DNA of 64,000 nt from Lutjanus erythropterus (Eukaryota; Chordata; Actinopteri; Lutjaniformes; Lutjanidae): NCBI GenBank assembly GCA_020091685.1, contig CM034606.1, forward strand, positions 18,740,695-18,804,694. Reading direction: 5' to 3'. How positions within the stretch are numbered: the first letter of the stretch is position 1; every line of letters starts with the position of its first letter. Made by a program: the position numbers and the translations under genes. The notes below the pieces were generated by a model. The model was not told where the DNA came from. It ran no database searches and saw nothing but the letters and a program-made list of their open reading frames with translations. Below are positions 1 through 12,247 of this stretch, one piece after another.

Positions 1-786
1 TATAGAAATAAGATAAAAAGGGTGACTGCCCATTACTTTGCTCGGGGTGGCCTGCATTAAGGGCCATGAATCATGGCTGATTCACACGTGTACTAAAGCC
101 CAGCTTCATACATGACTCACACACTTGTGTATAGTGCAAGTGGTCCCCTGGCTTCAGAGAGGGGCAGTGGAAAGGTAATGTTGCTCAGAATGTGCAAAAC
201 ATGGCCTGGCAAGTTTTATTTAGCAAGGCCTGTTTGGAGTGAGAAAAAAGATATTTTTACCAAAAAAAAAAAATCAGGTACTGGCAGGTGTTGTGACAGT
301 GCCAGACCAGAATCTAGTGACAATGATGGACGGAAATATGAGGGAGTGAAGGTGAACCTGTGTCCTTGATATGTTTGGGTTGTGTCCAATTCAAATGGAT
401 GACCTGTGTCCCTCATGCCGCTCTTCTGTCATGTCCTTTTGGTGGCCTTGGTCCTTTTCTGCCCATTTCTGTTTAGTATTATGACAGGTGGGAGACAGGG
501 CATAGAGTCATCATGCTTAAATGACAATAACTGCAGAAAATAGCTTTCATTACTCTGTCACGCTGAGCGCTGTAAGGCACAATATCTGGTTTGGTTTTTA
601 GTGCATCTTTATCACATGCTGTCTTGTTGGTTGTTTTCTGTGTGATATTTCAGTAAAACCACATTTTGATGATATTTTCACATCATGTTAACGCTTTCAA
701 AAATCTGTTGTCCAGATGAATTCCAAAAAAATGTAAATGAAATCTAATAAAAATAGGTGGTGAAGAGTTTTGCATAACAGCGACAG

Positions 787-1652
787 TTTACATGCACACT
801 AATTATCATTATTTTGAATATGTCAATATTCTGAATGCAATAGGTCATGTAAACAGCATATTCCACATTAGTCCTTATTCTGAATATAGCATTTTCTGAG
901 TAAGACATGTGGGATATGCCGATGTTATTCATTTCTCAGGAGAATTCTTTGGACATATATACACTGCATTCAGAATATGTGTCTTAATAGATGTTTTAAC
1001 AGCCTCTTACCCGTTTACGGTCAGCTGTGTTTGTTGTTAACAGACCAACTAACCAACAGTTTGTAGGACTGGGGTAGAGATGCATGCACAGCAGAAATGG
1101 ACACATTTCTGATCAGAAGGAGAAACTCATCCACTTTTAAAGGTGGAATCAGTAGGTTTTTTTCAGAGGTATGCGTAAATGCACCAGAAGGACAGTTTAT
1201 GTGTAGTGCCTCATTCCCAGAATGTCAAATACCGACATTTTGGGTTGGTTAAGTGTCTCTAGCACAGCAAAGTGATGAGACATACAAGTAAAGGGCAGGT
1301 CTCTGCATATGCAGCCACAAACACACACCTCTAGTGGGTCACAAGCGATGACTGAAAGAGGTTATGTTTCTGAGTCTACACACTTTTTTTTTTTTTTTGA
1401 AAAATATTGCAGATTATGCCTTTAAACATCATAAAGGACTTGGATATCAACAGGGTTTTGGATATGCTCTGGATGGTATATAATACAAGCCGTAGGACGT
1501 ATGACATTTAGTTAATGGAAGTATGCACAGCTGCATGTAAACGGGAATATTAGTGCAATATTCATCTTTAATTAGCCATGTAAAATACTTAGTAGGAATA
1601 CTGTTTTTTTTCCAGAATAAGGGCAAAAAACAGAATAGGATGTGCATGTAAA
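787..1652. mobile_element. MITE-like element with inverted ends
   Basis: A 12-bp sequence, TTTACATGCACA at 787-798, is repeated as its exact reverse complement TGTGCATGTAAA at 1641-1652. Related words (CATGTAAAC, ATTCTGAATA) recur inside. No coding region is visible and no clear target duplication was found, so family and exact limits are uncertain. It may be two neighbouring elements of one family. Confidence 0.4.
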
Positions 1653-1754
1653 TGTCATACATATGCCATATAAATTAATAGCTGAAAAATATTCTTAATT
1701 ATATAGCACATAACAGATATGTTTAGTTAAGCTGTGTTGTATCTAGATTAGGAC

Positions 1755-2300
1755 AGAAATTACACCTATCTTTTTTTTATTTAACCAGGTAAAAAAAACA
1801 ATTAAGATAAAATCTCTTTTTCGGTGGTGATTTGGCCAAGAGGACAGCACAGTTGCACACTGAATGTACGTCAATTACAAAAAAACATACAAGGAAACAA
1901 GGAAAGACATTACAAATAGTGCAGAGTAAAAGACTGTGCATCACAGAAGAGGTCAAATACACACAGAAAATGTACGCCAAAATGAGTTACATATTATAGC
2001 AGCAGCATTTGGTCATGAAATCCTTAGTGAGCTTTTGTTGGTTAGAGAGATGAAGGCGGGTGGATTGAGTGTAGCCTGCAGGTCATTCCAAGATCAAGGG
2101 CCATAATAAGAAGGAGAATAACTCATTTTTTTCCAACTCAGTCTGCACAGGTGGCACCTTTAAGCATAGCTTATTCTCAGATCTAAGACTGTGGGTATTA
2201 AGCACAAATACCAATTTAGAGCATATGTCCATGGATAATCTGCATAGAATTGCTTTGTACCTACATATATACCAGTGTTGCCGCCTGCACATGGCGTCTC
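1755..2300. repeat. interspersed fish repeat (TTATTTAACCAGGTAAA type)
   Basis: The stretch starts with TTTATTTAACCAGGTAAA followed by an AAAATCTCTTTTTC word and a GGCCAAGAGG word, a combination I recognise from repeats common in fish genomes. Text near 2080 (GCAGGTCATTCCAAGATCAAGGGCC) fits the same family. The family name is not certain, and the end is set where the resemblance fades. Confidence 0.4.
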
Positions 2301-3414
2301 ATGTCAAGCCGTTCTTCTTTACTTTTGGATTGTACTGCTAGTCTCTTGGTCATACTGAAAGACATTCACATGATATCAGAGTTAAAATACAACTGGGCTG
2401 CTGGATTTCAGATCATTTCCAAGTCTGCTTGCAAAACACCGTCCCTCCTAAACAGCTCTTATTTACACTGAGAGATAATTCTGCCCAGTATGCTACTTAG
2501 GCTATTACTTGGCTGTCAGCCTCCTGTCATTTTGTTCTGCCCATGGATCCCAGTATCAGAAATGGCACCAAACCATATGTCAGCCTTCATACTTCTCATC
2601 GTCTTGCAGGGGAAGCGATGAAAATAAACCATGCAAATATAATGAGGTATCCATCTTGTGACTGCTGGTGGGTATCTGGTTGCATCTCATCTCTTGTAAA
2701 TGAGGAGAAATGGTAAAAATGGAAGCTCTGTCGGTGCTCATTCTGTTTGTGTGTGTGTGGAAGGCAGCGGAGCCATCCCGTTAGGTGACTTTGGTGGGCT
2801 TGACACTTGGCTGCGGAGGGAAAAGGCTTGTTAGGAGTATTAAGAAGGGGAAACTGGATCTGTGTTCAGCTGACTAGTGCGGACGGCGAAGTTGGCATGT
2901 GTCAGAAACAGGATGCATAGTTGGCGTGGGGCTGCGGGGGGTTAGGTAGGCTTTCTCTGGCGGTACTGGGAACCTGGAATCAGAGGCAAGGAAATAGAGG
3001 TGGAAACTCTGAGAGAGACACAGGAGGAAGTGGAAACACGGGGTGCGAAGGTGACGAAGGGTTTGAGAGGGGGTGTTGCATTGCATGGTGTCCTCCTGTG
3101 CTCTGCCATTGACACACAGCTGTGTCCTAATTCTTTTAAATGCCCCCCTCTTCTCTGCCAGGATTATAATGGAGATGTCATGGGTCATAGAGATCGTACT
3201 GGAAGAAGGAAAGAGACAAGCACAGAAAAATGTGCAATGCTGCTTTTTGAATCTTTGCAATCATGACTGTTCAAACACAGTGTCCGAAAAACATTGACTC
3301 ACGACCTGATGGTGGCCTGAACTGTACTGTTCTTATTACTGCAGAGCAAAACTAAAGTAAACTAAAGTGTAATGTGTCCCACTGTTAGATAAGCCTGGGA
3401 CCATACACTTGTCT

Positions 3415-3600
3415 CCAGATTCAATACTATCACGATACTTTGGTCGATATTCGATATGTATTGTGATTCAATATTATGATTTATTGCGATTTCTTTATTT
3501 GCCTTTTTAAACACTTGACCAGAGTTGAATATAACATTTCTGGACACTTTATATAAACAGAAGACTCGCAACTGATTTTTTTCTTCCACTCTTAGTGTTA
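3415..3600. repeat. GATATGTATTG interspersed repeat, copy 1
   Basis: Shares order and wording with two other places in the window (30000-30125 and 37140-37640): a GATATGTATTGTGATT word, then TTATTGCGATTT, then a TTTGCCTTTTTAA word, an ACTTGACCAG or ACTAGACCAG word, and TTTCTGGACACT or TTCTGGAGACT. Three diverged copies in one intron support an interspersed repeat. No coding is seen. Confidence 0.5.
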
Positions 3601-5046
3601 TACTTTATTGGAGGGTAATTAGGGACGTATTATAGAACTGTACTGTGAACTAAAGTGTCACATCACATATCTGCTACGTCCCATTTGAAAACAATAAGTG
3701 AACCAGATCTACAAAGTATGGGCCAAAATCCTAGTGGCAGAGGAATATTTTGACTGCACAGACTTATTTTAATACTGCTGGCAGAGAATATGATTTAATC
3801 AAAGAAGTAGGAATCAGTCTAATAAGTAAGAAAGTCTAATAAGGGTCTAATACTCTCTAATGAAGAACACATTACTTCTAGTTTTTATATTAGCACACTG
3901 TAAAATAAAGTGCAACCATAATCTTTTTGTTTGTATCTCTCTAAAACAAGACAGGACAATTGTATTGCCAACAACAAAACAATGTTTTATGGTTCTGGTG
4001 CTGTCTCCCGGGCGGATTAGAAAAAAGCAACATAAAATAAAAAAAAAAAAAATACAAACCTGTATTGATTTTTTTCTAACACTGTGCTGGTAATGGCAGC
4101 ATTTATGGCATCATTTATCTGCTGGGTGTTTCTGCCATTTTTAAACCACATATCAACCACATTTGTGATTCGATTTGCCCTCAGTGGTCCCGCAAACACC
4201 AGCACTCAGGCTGCCCGGACGAGCTTTATTATTTCATTCCCTTTTTACGGACCTCACACGCTCTGAATGAGGAGTTTCCTACTAAGGGAAAGACTCACTC
4301 AAGACAATACTAATGCATATGCATGACTGACAGAAATATAAGCACAACCACTCACACTGAAGTGGAGGAAACTGCTGCCATGTTAGTATATAAGCCTGCT
4401 CTATTTTCTCTCTTTCTTTATGCTCTTGTAGTGTTGCTGGATTTGTAGAGTTTTTGTGCTATTTTCTGTGCTGCCTTGCTGCTTCTCTGCTGTATGGTTA
4501 TCTAATGGTCTAGTTATCCGCTCTGCGTCATGCCACCTCCAGGAGTTCTTATATGACGCCTCTGTTAGTTGGGATGCGTGGGGAAGAGTAGAGGAGTATA
4601 GCGGCTTTGCGTTTGTGGCGCCGCTCTCTGTTCAAACATGAATGGTCCCATCGGCCTCAGGAGAAAATGTGAAAACATGGCTTTACTAAAACATTAGAAA
4701 TACCTGCTGTAGTGTCTTGTTGGAGGACTGGGGAATAAATGATTAAATAAATGATTATTTTGAATTATTCAAACTGTTGACATCATGAATCTCTTATCAG
4801 ACTAAACTGACTCATGTTGCTGTTTGCAATAAATGTTTGTTGAGCAACAACAATCAGTTAAATCTAATCAGCAGTAAAATCAACCAATCAGCCAACAGCC
4901 CAGCATCTTTCACACAACATAATTAATTAAACACAACAAAGATTTCAGAAGTGAGCCAATGTGAGAAAGAAAGTACATGCACTAATGTATCAGAAAATAA
5001 CTGCGTAAATCTGATCATTTAATGTCTTGATAAGACATTTTAACCC

Positions 5047-5076
5047 ATATCACCTAATTTACTAATTAGGTGATAT
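5047..5076. repeat. 13-bp perfect hairpin
   Basis: ATATCACCTAATT (5047-5059) and its exact reverse complement AATTAGGTGATAT (5064-5076) are separated by four bases, TACT. It is AT-rich and may be the core of an old foldback element or a chance cruciform. Confidence 0.6.
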
Positions 5077-5334
5077 TTTTCCCTCGGGTACTGCTGCATT
5101 TTCATTTAATTTAGTAAGTGAACCCACATTTTTTGATATTTTACCCTGTCAGCTGTGTAGATAATATTACATAAATTCAGACAGGTGTATTATTTGTCCA
5201 GGAGCTTCACAATATTGACCAATCAGGAACGTGCACTGGTTTAGTACCAGCTCTCATTACCCATCCATTGGCAAAGTGGAATTTTACGTCTTAGTGACAT
5301 AGAAAATGTCTAATCTTTTACTTTGATCTGGTCC

Positions 5335-5529
5335 AAGTCCAGTGAAAATTAATTGGCAATTTTGATAATCAATTAATCAGAAAAAAAAAAAAAAAAGAGC
5401 AGTCATTCTCTGGTTAAAGCCTTTCAATCATGTGGATTTGCTTTGATCGTTTTGGGTTTTGGACAGTCGGTCAGACAAAAAAAAAGCTAATTAATCAATA
5501 TTGCAAATGAGCCACTCAATTTACAGCTT
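5335..5529. repeat. diverged fish repeat with poly-A run
   Basis: Contains AATCAATTAATCAG, a 16-17 base A run, and a GTTTTGGACAGTCGGTCAGACAAAA stretch resembling the interior of the teleost CTGCAACTAA repeat family also seen at 8754, 10070 and 20660. Boundaries are approximate. Confidence 0.35.
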
Positions 5530-6403
5530 TGTGAGCCGGTTCATTAGGCAGCAGGCTAATGTCAGCCAATAAATAACCCGGTCGAGGTGGATAACCACCC
5601 ACCATAGAGGCTGGATCCGCTTGAGGTTTCTGCCGTAAGTTTTCTCATCACTGTCGCCCTACTGCTTGCTCTTGGTGGGAACCATTGGGTCTTCGCAAGT
5701 AATATTTATAAAGAGTACGTACTAGACCTGATCTATAGGAAATGTGCGCTGAGATAAAAAAAATCATTTATACCTGATGGCAAGACAGAGGTTACTTTAT
5801 AAAGGAGAGCCTCTACAGGTGTTGAGGAGACGGCCTCATCTTGAGGTGAACAGTCTGCAGAGGCGGAGCTGCTAGTGGAGTTTCTGACACCTGTCATAAA
5901 GCAATATGAAGGAGGGAGATGGTTTGATCTTAAAAGTACCTGGAGTGGCTACACACGAGCTTCAAACTGGTCTGAACTCACGATACAGAAGCACAGTACA
6001 AGCTAAGCCATAGTGGACTGTCATGTATTTCAAACTACACATTGTATCACTGTGTTTTGGTGAGATATATACAAAATACACCTCCCACCTCACCTCAGTA
6101 CAACAGCCTCCCCCTCATACCCCTAAGGTGCAAAATGGAGTGTTTTTATGTGCGTTTTGGAGCCAACAGCCGTCAGGATTGTTCAGCTGTTTCTGTCCAA
6201 ATAGCTAAACAAGAGGGGTGATGGAGCAGTGTAGCCGCTCCACCTGTACTATCTGCTCTTGACATTTCCCGTGCCTCTAAGTCTAATCTAGATGACATTT
6301 TGTTGTGCTGTTCCTGTTTTGTACTCACACCTGTATGTTCTCAGAATGTGAATCAGGGCACATACCTCAACATCCTTTCTGTATATATACACTCACTGCA
6401 TCC

Positions 6404-6480
6404 TAGGGCTGGGCGATAAAGCTGAGAATTATATCGCAATGATGTGCCTCATTTCAGTTAATATTGATAATTACATGACA
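6404..6480 (+). mobile_element. hAT-like terminus (TAGGGCTGGGCGATA)
   Basis: TAGGGCTGGGCGATAAAG followed by ATATCGCAATGATG is the typical outer end of a fish hAT-type non-autonomous element. No matching opposite end was found nearby, so this is a fragment, perhaps interrupted by the repeat that follows. Confidence 0.45.
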
Positions 6481-6499
6481 GTCAGCAATTCTAGGCAGA

Positions 6500-6690
6500 T
6501 TTCCCCCCTGGCCTGTAGTACTTTGAGCACCACAAGTCGAGTGCCATTTAGTCCAGTTATATTGGAAAGAAGGCTTCCCAGCTGATATCTCCAAAACTCA
6601 GCATCTCTCATCAAAAAAATATAGATGGATAAATAAGTAGTACTACAGGCCAGAGGAAAAAATGTGAGATATCCCTTTAAATTAAGGTTG
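6500..6690. repeat. interspersed repeat with 14-bp inverted arms
   Basis: TGGCCTGTAGTACT (6509-6522) is exactly reverse-complementary to AGTACTACAGGCCA (6639-6652). Between them lie TGATATCTCCAAAACTCAGCA and ATAGATGGATAAATA words that I recognise from a common fish repeat ending in a CCCTTTAA word. Any open frames here are not genes. Confidence 0.5.
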
Positions 6691-6989
6691 GGGTGTTGAA
6701 TGCGAGTTGAATGCATGCATATATTCCCCTCTCCTCATGCATTTGTCTTGTTAAATCACAAGTGTGACATTATTCTGACCTTAATTTAGCAAATGATACG
6801 CTACAAAACCTTTTACAAAGATGTGATGCTCTCTGTTGTTACAGTAAAGGAAGCCAGACAATTTTCAAGAAACCAGAAAAGACTGACAGTTGAGACCACT
6901 GCTGTTACAGTTGTCTAGCTAATGTTAGCTTAGCTCGGTGTTTCTGCTGGTAACATTTATTCATGGTAATCAGTGTTTCACACAACTCC

Positions 6990-7110
6990 GCTGTGAAGAA
7001 TGCAGGAGGACAATCTAAGAGTCAGGATCGAGAATCGTTAAGAGCCGGGATCGATGAGCAGAATCGGAGTCAGAATCCTTATAATTCAAAACCCAACCCT
7101 GTTTGTTACT
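6990..7110. repeat. GATCGATGAGCAGAATCGG repeat fragment
   Basis: The series GGATCGAGAATCG, GGGATCGATGAGCAGAATCGG, AGTCAGAATCC and AACCCAACCCT resembles the end of a common fish element built from GGAATCG-like words. It is a fragment with approximate limits. Confidence 0.4.
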
Positions 7111-7639
7111 TGTATGATTGGCTGTTCTTGATTCAGGGCATGTTCAGTGTGTGCTTTCACGGTGGTTTGCATTTAATGCCTTTAGGTTAAACTATTGAAC
7201 ATTTTATTGAACAATTTTCTTATTGCCATTGATGAAGTGTCTATTGTTGACAGATATTTGCTAATGTTTTATCAACCAGGCCTACAAATATCTTCTCTGA
7301 CAGACAGTAAAACACCTTTATTTAGTTATTAGATTAGGCTACACACTCAGATCTGATCTGACTGTTTCATATTTGCACAGGATGAGCAGTTTTTGCACAT
7401 ATTGAGGCACTTTCTCTGCATTTTTACAGACCTTAGTATAATAGTTCTCTGCAAACTTTGCTTAATTTGATGCCACATTTTTAGCTTATTCAGCATTAAC
7501 CTTGATTCACACTTAAGTATTTGGCGTGAATATTGTTCATATTTTTCATATTTTTCACATATTCTGTATTTTACCTGATGCTCTGCATTTTGACTCCTAC
7601 ATTTATATTTAACAAATATTCAAATTGAAACTGCTATTT

Positions 7640-7745
7640 CCCCCCTTTGTCCTGGATAATTTGTATTTAGCTTATGTTTGTTTGCTGCTGCATCGGCCCA
7701 GTGTCCCCATGGCAATCATGGGATCATTAAAGTTTCATCTTACCT
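7640..7745 (+). mobile_element. 3' end of a LINE or LINE-mobilised SINE
   Basis: TTTGCTGCTGCATC, CCCCATGGCAATCATGGGATCATTAAAG and a closing TTTCATCTTACCTA copy the usual 3' tail of fish non-LTR retrotransposons (CCCCATTGTGGGATTAATAAAG followed by ATCTTATCTTA). No reverse transcriptase coding is seen upstream, so this is a 5'-truncated or old copy. Confidence 0.45.
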
Positions 7746-8753
7746 AATGAGAGTTTGATGTGCTGTGTGCTGGCTCTCCTCTTCAGGCCAGACTCTGCTC
7801 CTGTGATGTGACTAATAGAGAGGTGGCATGACCACATCCGGGTGCCAAGGCTCCATTTTCTCTGACCTTTGTCATTCTGCAGTTAGCGGGTTCATGATAA
7901 AGCAAATGTATTATCGCTTAACACTTAAAAGCTTTAACTTTAAAGGTAAATCTTTCTTCTTTTAAACCACAGAGAGAAATCCATCCAATGATTGGCCGTC
8001 TAACAAAATATGACAGCCTTGGTGAAGTTTAAATTATCACAATGCATTTCCATAATTGAAGATGTTATTGATTTTTGTGCTCAAAGACTCAGCTTTCACT
8101 GCAGAGCAATTAATCAAACCTGAGTTTGAAACCCACGTCAGTGTTTGCTCGTGTCTAAGCCTGTTTCTACATTTGTGTCCTGCTATGAGACAAGGCAAAT
8201 CCAAATCTGTGGCGGAGTGACTGAGGTACGCTGGGACACTCTTACCTTTTAAGTGGAATGGATTGCGGAGGTGCCTGCAGAGAGGAACTGTTGTGAGCCT
8301 GTGTATTCCTTTGTGCTTGGCAACGGACCAGCTGCATTTCGCCAGAGCAGCATAGAGCACACACCCTGACATCAGCTGTCGCTCTCACTAACCTCAACCT
8401 AACTTGGCCTGGCTCGCCCACTAGCTTATTGAAATCCAGAGCTAATTGAGAAAATACACACAGCAGAGATGTCTAATGAAATGAGCACACGGGGACCACT
8501 GGATCACGCAAACCGCTCCATAAAGACATGTCGTGCATGCGCGGCTGTATTTGGTTTTTGATGTCATCTCAGGCATGTGTGTGTAAGCGGACTACTATGT
8601 TCTTGTGGCCAGTGGTTGACTCGCATGTGTCTTGTCATGTGTTGTTGACACTTTGCAGGGAGTGAGCATGCCTCACAGCTGTCCCGGGGCAAAGCGTGAC
8701 CAGTTTCTACCGCAGCACGCATGCCTGTACCCAGCTCCTCTTATCAGGAGTAG

Positions 8754-8830
8754 AGCTGCAGCTAATAATTATTTTCATCATCATTAATTTGTCAGTTTAT
8801 TTTCCATTAAAATTTTATTGTGGAGTTTTC
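8754..8830 (+). repeat. CTGCAGCTAA repeat, copy
   Basis: GAGCTGCAGCTAATAATTATTTTCATCATCATTAATTTG matches the start of a widespread teleost repeat; another copy starts at 20663 with the same order of words. Only the left part is recognisable here. Confidence 0.5.
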
Positions 8831-8934
8831 ACAATAAACAGATACACAAAAATGGCAACGGTAATACAAGGACATGGACATTGTACAGCCCAGAGCAGAG
8901 GAAGTGGGGGAGAGTTATACAGTGTTTCTATTTA

Positions 8935-9210
8935 AGGGAGAAATACACAATTTATTTACTGTACTAAATCAGAAAATGACCATGATATGTCATCAGAGAT
9001 TAAGGAAACAAGCTAAAATGAAATCCTGGCCTCTCCGACATCGATGCTGCAGCCGGTATTTTCTCCTTTGAAATTTCCATTCCAGTCCAGAATACTGTCT
9101 GTTTTTGTTTCCCAGTTTCATGTGTAATTAGGGTTAAAATTGATGCTGAATGGTCATTGAATGAGTTAACATAAGACGTAAGAAATAATTGACCATCTTT
9201 TAGAAAGATA
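8935..9210. repeat. probable interspersed repeat
   Basis: The words ATATGTCATCAGAGATTAAGGAA, AATGAAATCCTGGCCTCTCC and TTTGAAATTTCCATTCCAG resemble a repeat I have seen in fish sequence. Recognition is from memory only and there is no second copy in the window, so confidence is low. Confidence 0.3.
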
Positions 9211-10069
9211 TGATGATATGATATGTTAATGGGGTGTGGCAGTCACTAAATTCTAACTCCGGAGTGTGTATTTTCAGAGCAGTGGGCTTTTGTTTTCAGG
9301 ATAACGGGCTTAGCTTTACATTGACAGGTTGTTGACAGTTATAAACAGCTGATCAGCTTACAGTGTAGCACTCTTCCTCGTTGATTATTGTCCAAATATT
9401 ATGTTGCGCTCGTCTTGCGCTTGTGTAGGTTCGGTGTCCCTGCAGCTTGCAGGCAACTTGCCTGAGCTTCATCAAACCAGGGGAGGAGGGGGCGGGGAAA
9501 CGACTCGCTTTAAGATCGTATCAACCTATTTAATGTACTGTCTGCGACTCCGGCTCACTATTTGGACTGCAGTACTAATATTTAACACTTGGGTGCTACA
9601 TGTTTCACCATTAACACTTTATTCATAGAAACATACAAGCACAAGATGTTACATTAACACATGCTTTGTTCCAACACAAAAATACGCTTTATGCTTTTTC
9701 TTTTTAAATTAAACATGACTGTACAAGAGCAAACAAGATGATTGGGTCCAGAAATGAGTCTAGTGTGTCCAACAGTGACCTTGTTATATTATAAGGGGAA
9801 GAGGGCTAGATGTTGAGTCCAGTGATGACCTTGCTGTGTCCCATAAGCCAGTCTGTCCCCTGTCCAAATATAACAGAGATGATGCAGCTTCTTCCATTAG
9901 ATTCAGAAAGTCGTCCAACTTTTTGTACAAGCTAAAGCTTTTGTAATTTTCCAGTTCATAAGGACTGTATGTTTTGTTGCAAGGCACTGACGCTGTTTTT
10001 TATGCAACTGTACAATAAATGGTTAACAATCGGCTGGACATAGAGCTACATCCATGTTGAAGTTCTTTG

Positions 10070-10215
10070 ACAGTGTATTTCTAACTGTGTCCCATTAATT
10101 TGTAAATTGATTGACTATATATTTAGTATTTTTCCCAGAGGACGAGGTGACATTTTCAAATTACTTGGAGTGTCCAAACAACAGTCCAAAATCTTCCAAA
10201 ATATTAAATCTACAA
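10070..10215. repeat. CTGCAACTAA-family interior fragment
   Basis: CCCAGAGGACGAGGTGACATTTTCAAATTACTTGGAGTGTCCAAACAACAGTCCAAA parallels 20770-20815 (CCCAGAGCCCAAAGTGACGTCTTTAAATTGTCCGACCAACAGTCTAAA). This identifies a diverged copy lacking its left end. Confidence 0.5.
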
Positions 10216-11089
10216 AGACATGAAACAGCATTTTTCTTGGGTTGGTGACTGACAATTACTTGAACAGAACACATGGACTATAATTGAGATTTATGTGTGT
10301 TTACATTTGAATCTTTGCTTTTATGCTATCTTGAATTGCTTTTAGATCATAAACAGACGAAGAAATAGATATTATACTGTAGCAGCGCAGAGCAGATATA
10401 ATGTAAGCTTTTACAAACCGGCTCCGTCCAGCATCACTGATTAACTTTCTTTTCTTATACTCCCACATCCTCTAATGTGGAATGTGTGACTCATGAGTTA
10501 TTCTTCAGTGGAGATCCTCCCTTTTCTAGGCCTTAATCCCTAATTCTCCGGGCCTGATTTGATGGCCATCTAGGGACATCTGTAGTGTGCCATGCTGATG
10601 TATGGTAATCCACAGACAAGGAGAGGCCATATATCTGGCCAGACTATGTATATCATGAGGCAGACGCAGAGGTCAACCCCCCTGTCCCCAAACTGCGCTC
10701 CCCTGCTGTCATGCTGTTATGTCTTCTTTGGCCAGTCGCTGGACTATTAAAAGGACTTCCACGCCCCAGGAACTATTCAGAGGTTAAAGGTTAGAGGGGA
10801 AGGGTATACCTGGCTCCACATGGGGGAAGAGTGCTAGACTGGCATTCCTATCATTGGAAATGTGTGAAAGGGCCTAAGCCACCTGATCCTTGCCTAGTCA
10901 AACTGGCAATGGAAAATCATTTGCATGAAGATCCGCTGGTTGAGACCGGCTAGGCTAAGCTGGCGAGGGAGGCCTGCAGGAGTGAGATAGCTAGCTAGTG
11001 CTGGGCTAGCCAGCAGGATCATGGCTTATGGTTTCTAGTCTACCAGCTTTCTTCCTCAGCTGTTGTTGTCCTTAAACTGCTTAACATCA

Positions 11090-11111
11090 GTGTGTGTGTG
11101 TGTGTGTGTGT
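11090..11111. repeat. (GT)11 microsatellite
   Basis: Uninterrupted GT dinucleotides. Confidence 0.95.
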
Positions 11112-11228
11112 AGGTTGGATGCTGTCCCTATAGCCAGGCCATAGACGTCAATAACTAGAGAGAAAAGTTAAGATAATTTTATTTTGATAATCACATGTAG
11201 ATACAGTCTTGGATTTGTATGTTTTAAA

Positions 11229-12247
11229 TAGGGATGCATGATATGGATTTGTTTTTTTCATGTTATTTGATGACAGAAATACTTGCCTCTCATGGTGAAT
11301 ACGTATAAGATAACATTTTTGTATTTTAAAAAGAAAGATTTGCAATGGGACCTTTCCAAAATGTCCTTCAATTTCTATACGCGAACAAAATTTTTAATTT
11401 GTTCATACGACTTATGATACACCTATTCGCCTCAATAAAATGTTCCCCAACAGCTTAAACCTCTTTCATAAATGTAAAATACTCAAAGGTACTTTTTTTT
11501 CATTTGTTTTGCTCATGTTATTGCAGCCAGGCATTTTAGAAAGAGGTTATTTCTGTGATGCAGGAGGTTGCTAGTGGGGTTTTCACTATCTTCTTTGTTT
11601 TATCTGTTGAACCATCTCTAGTTTCTGTTAATAATTATTTTATTTCTGGCTAAAAAGTGTACCTTGCTGCAACGGTCTGGTCTGCAGGTCCCTACAGTTG
11701 ACATATCAAGGACACTGACTTATGATCTTAATCATAAATCGAACAAATTATTGAGACTTCAGAAATCTCTTTATTCTTTGCTGCAGAAACTCTGACTAGC
11801 TTATCCCTGAAAGGCTGATTGCTTTCTTGTACAATTAATTTATTTACATATGTATTTCAGGTTTAAATTTGTTTTATGCTGCAAAGCTTGGTTTTGGTTT
11901 AGGGTGGGGCTTTTCTCTTTTGTACATACAATTCAACATACTTTGTATCTCTATTCTCTTTTTTTGTTGTTATTGTTGATGTTGACGGGTGGGTTTATTT
12001 GTTTGTATGTTATGTTTAAAGATTAATTTAAAAAAAAAAAGACGGCTGTATTTATATAATTTATGCATACCTGAGGGTAGAAAGGCTAAAAGGTGAGAAG
12101 CAAAAATGAATGTTTTACTATTTTATAGTTCTGACTGAACCAAATCTAACTCGCATAATAAATAATATAATGATAAATAATAATATACATTTCCTATTAT
12201 TGGTTGATAATTTATTGCCCCCGATATTTATTTATCATGTATCCCTA
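11229..12247. mobile_element. non-autonomous hAT-like transposon
   Basis: The left end reads TAGGGATGCATGATAT and the right end, reverse-complemented, reads TAGGGATACATGATAA, so the outermost bases form imperfect terminal inverted repeats. The 8 bases just outside are GTTTTAAA on the left and GTTTTCAC on the right, a 6 of 8 match that fits an aged 8-bp hAT target duplication. The interior of about 1 kb is AT-rich and shows no transposase, so it must have been moved by enzyme made elsewhere. Confidence 0.65.

Noticed and set aside
4017-4266. Possible conserved coding piece around 4084-4205 (frames on both strands)
   Set aside because: Neither strand gives a recognisable domain, and the adjoining A-rich run suggests repeat-derived sequence.
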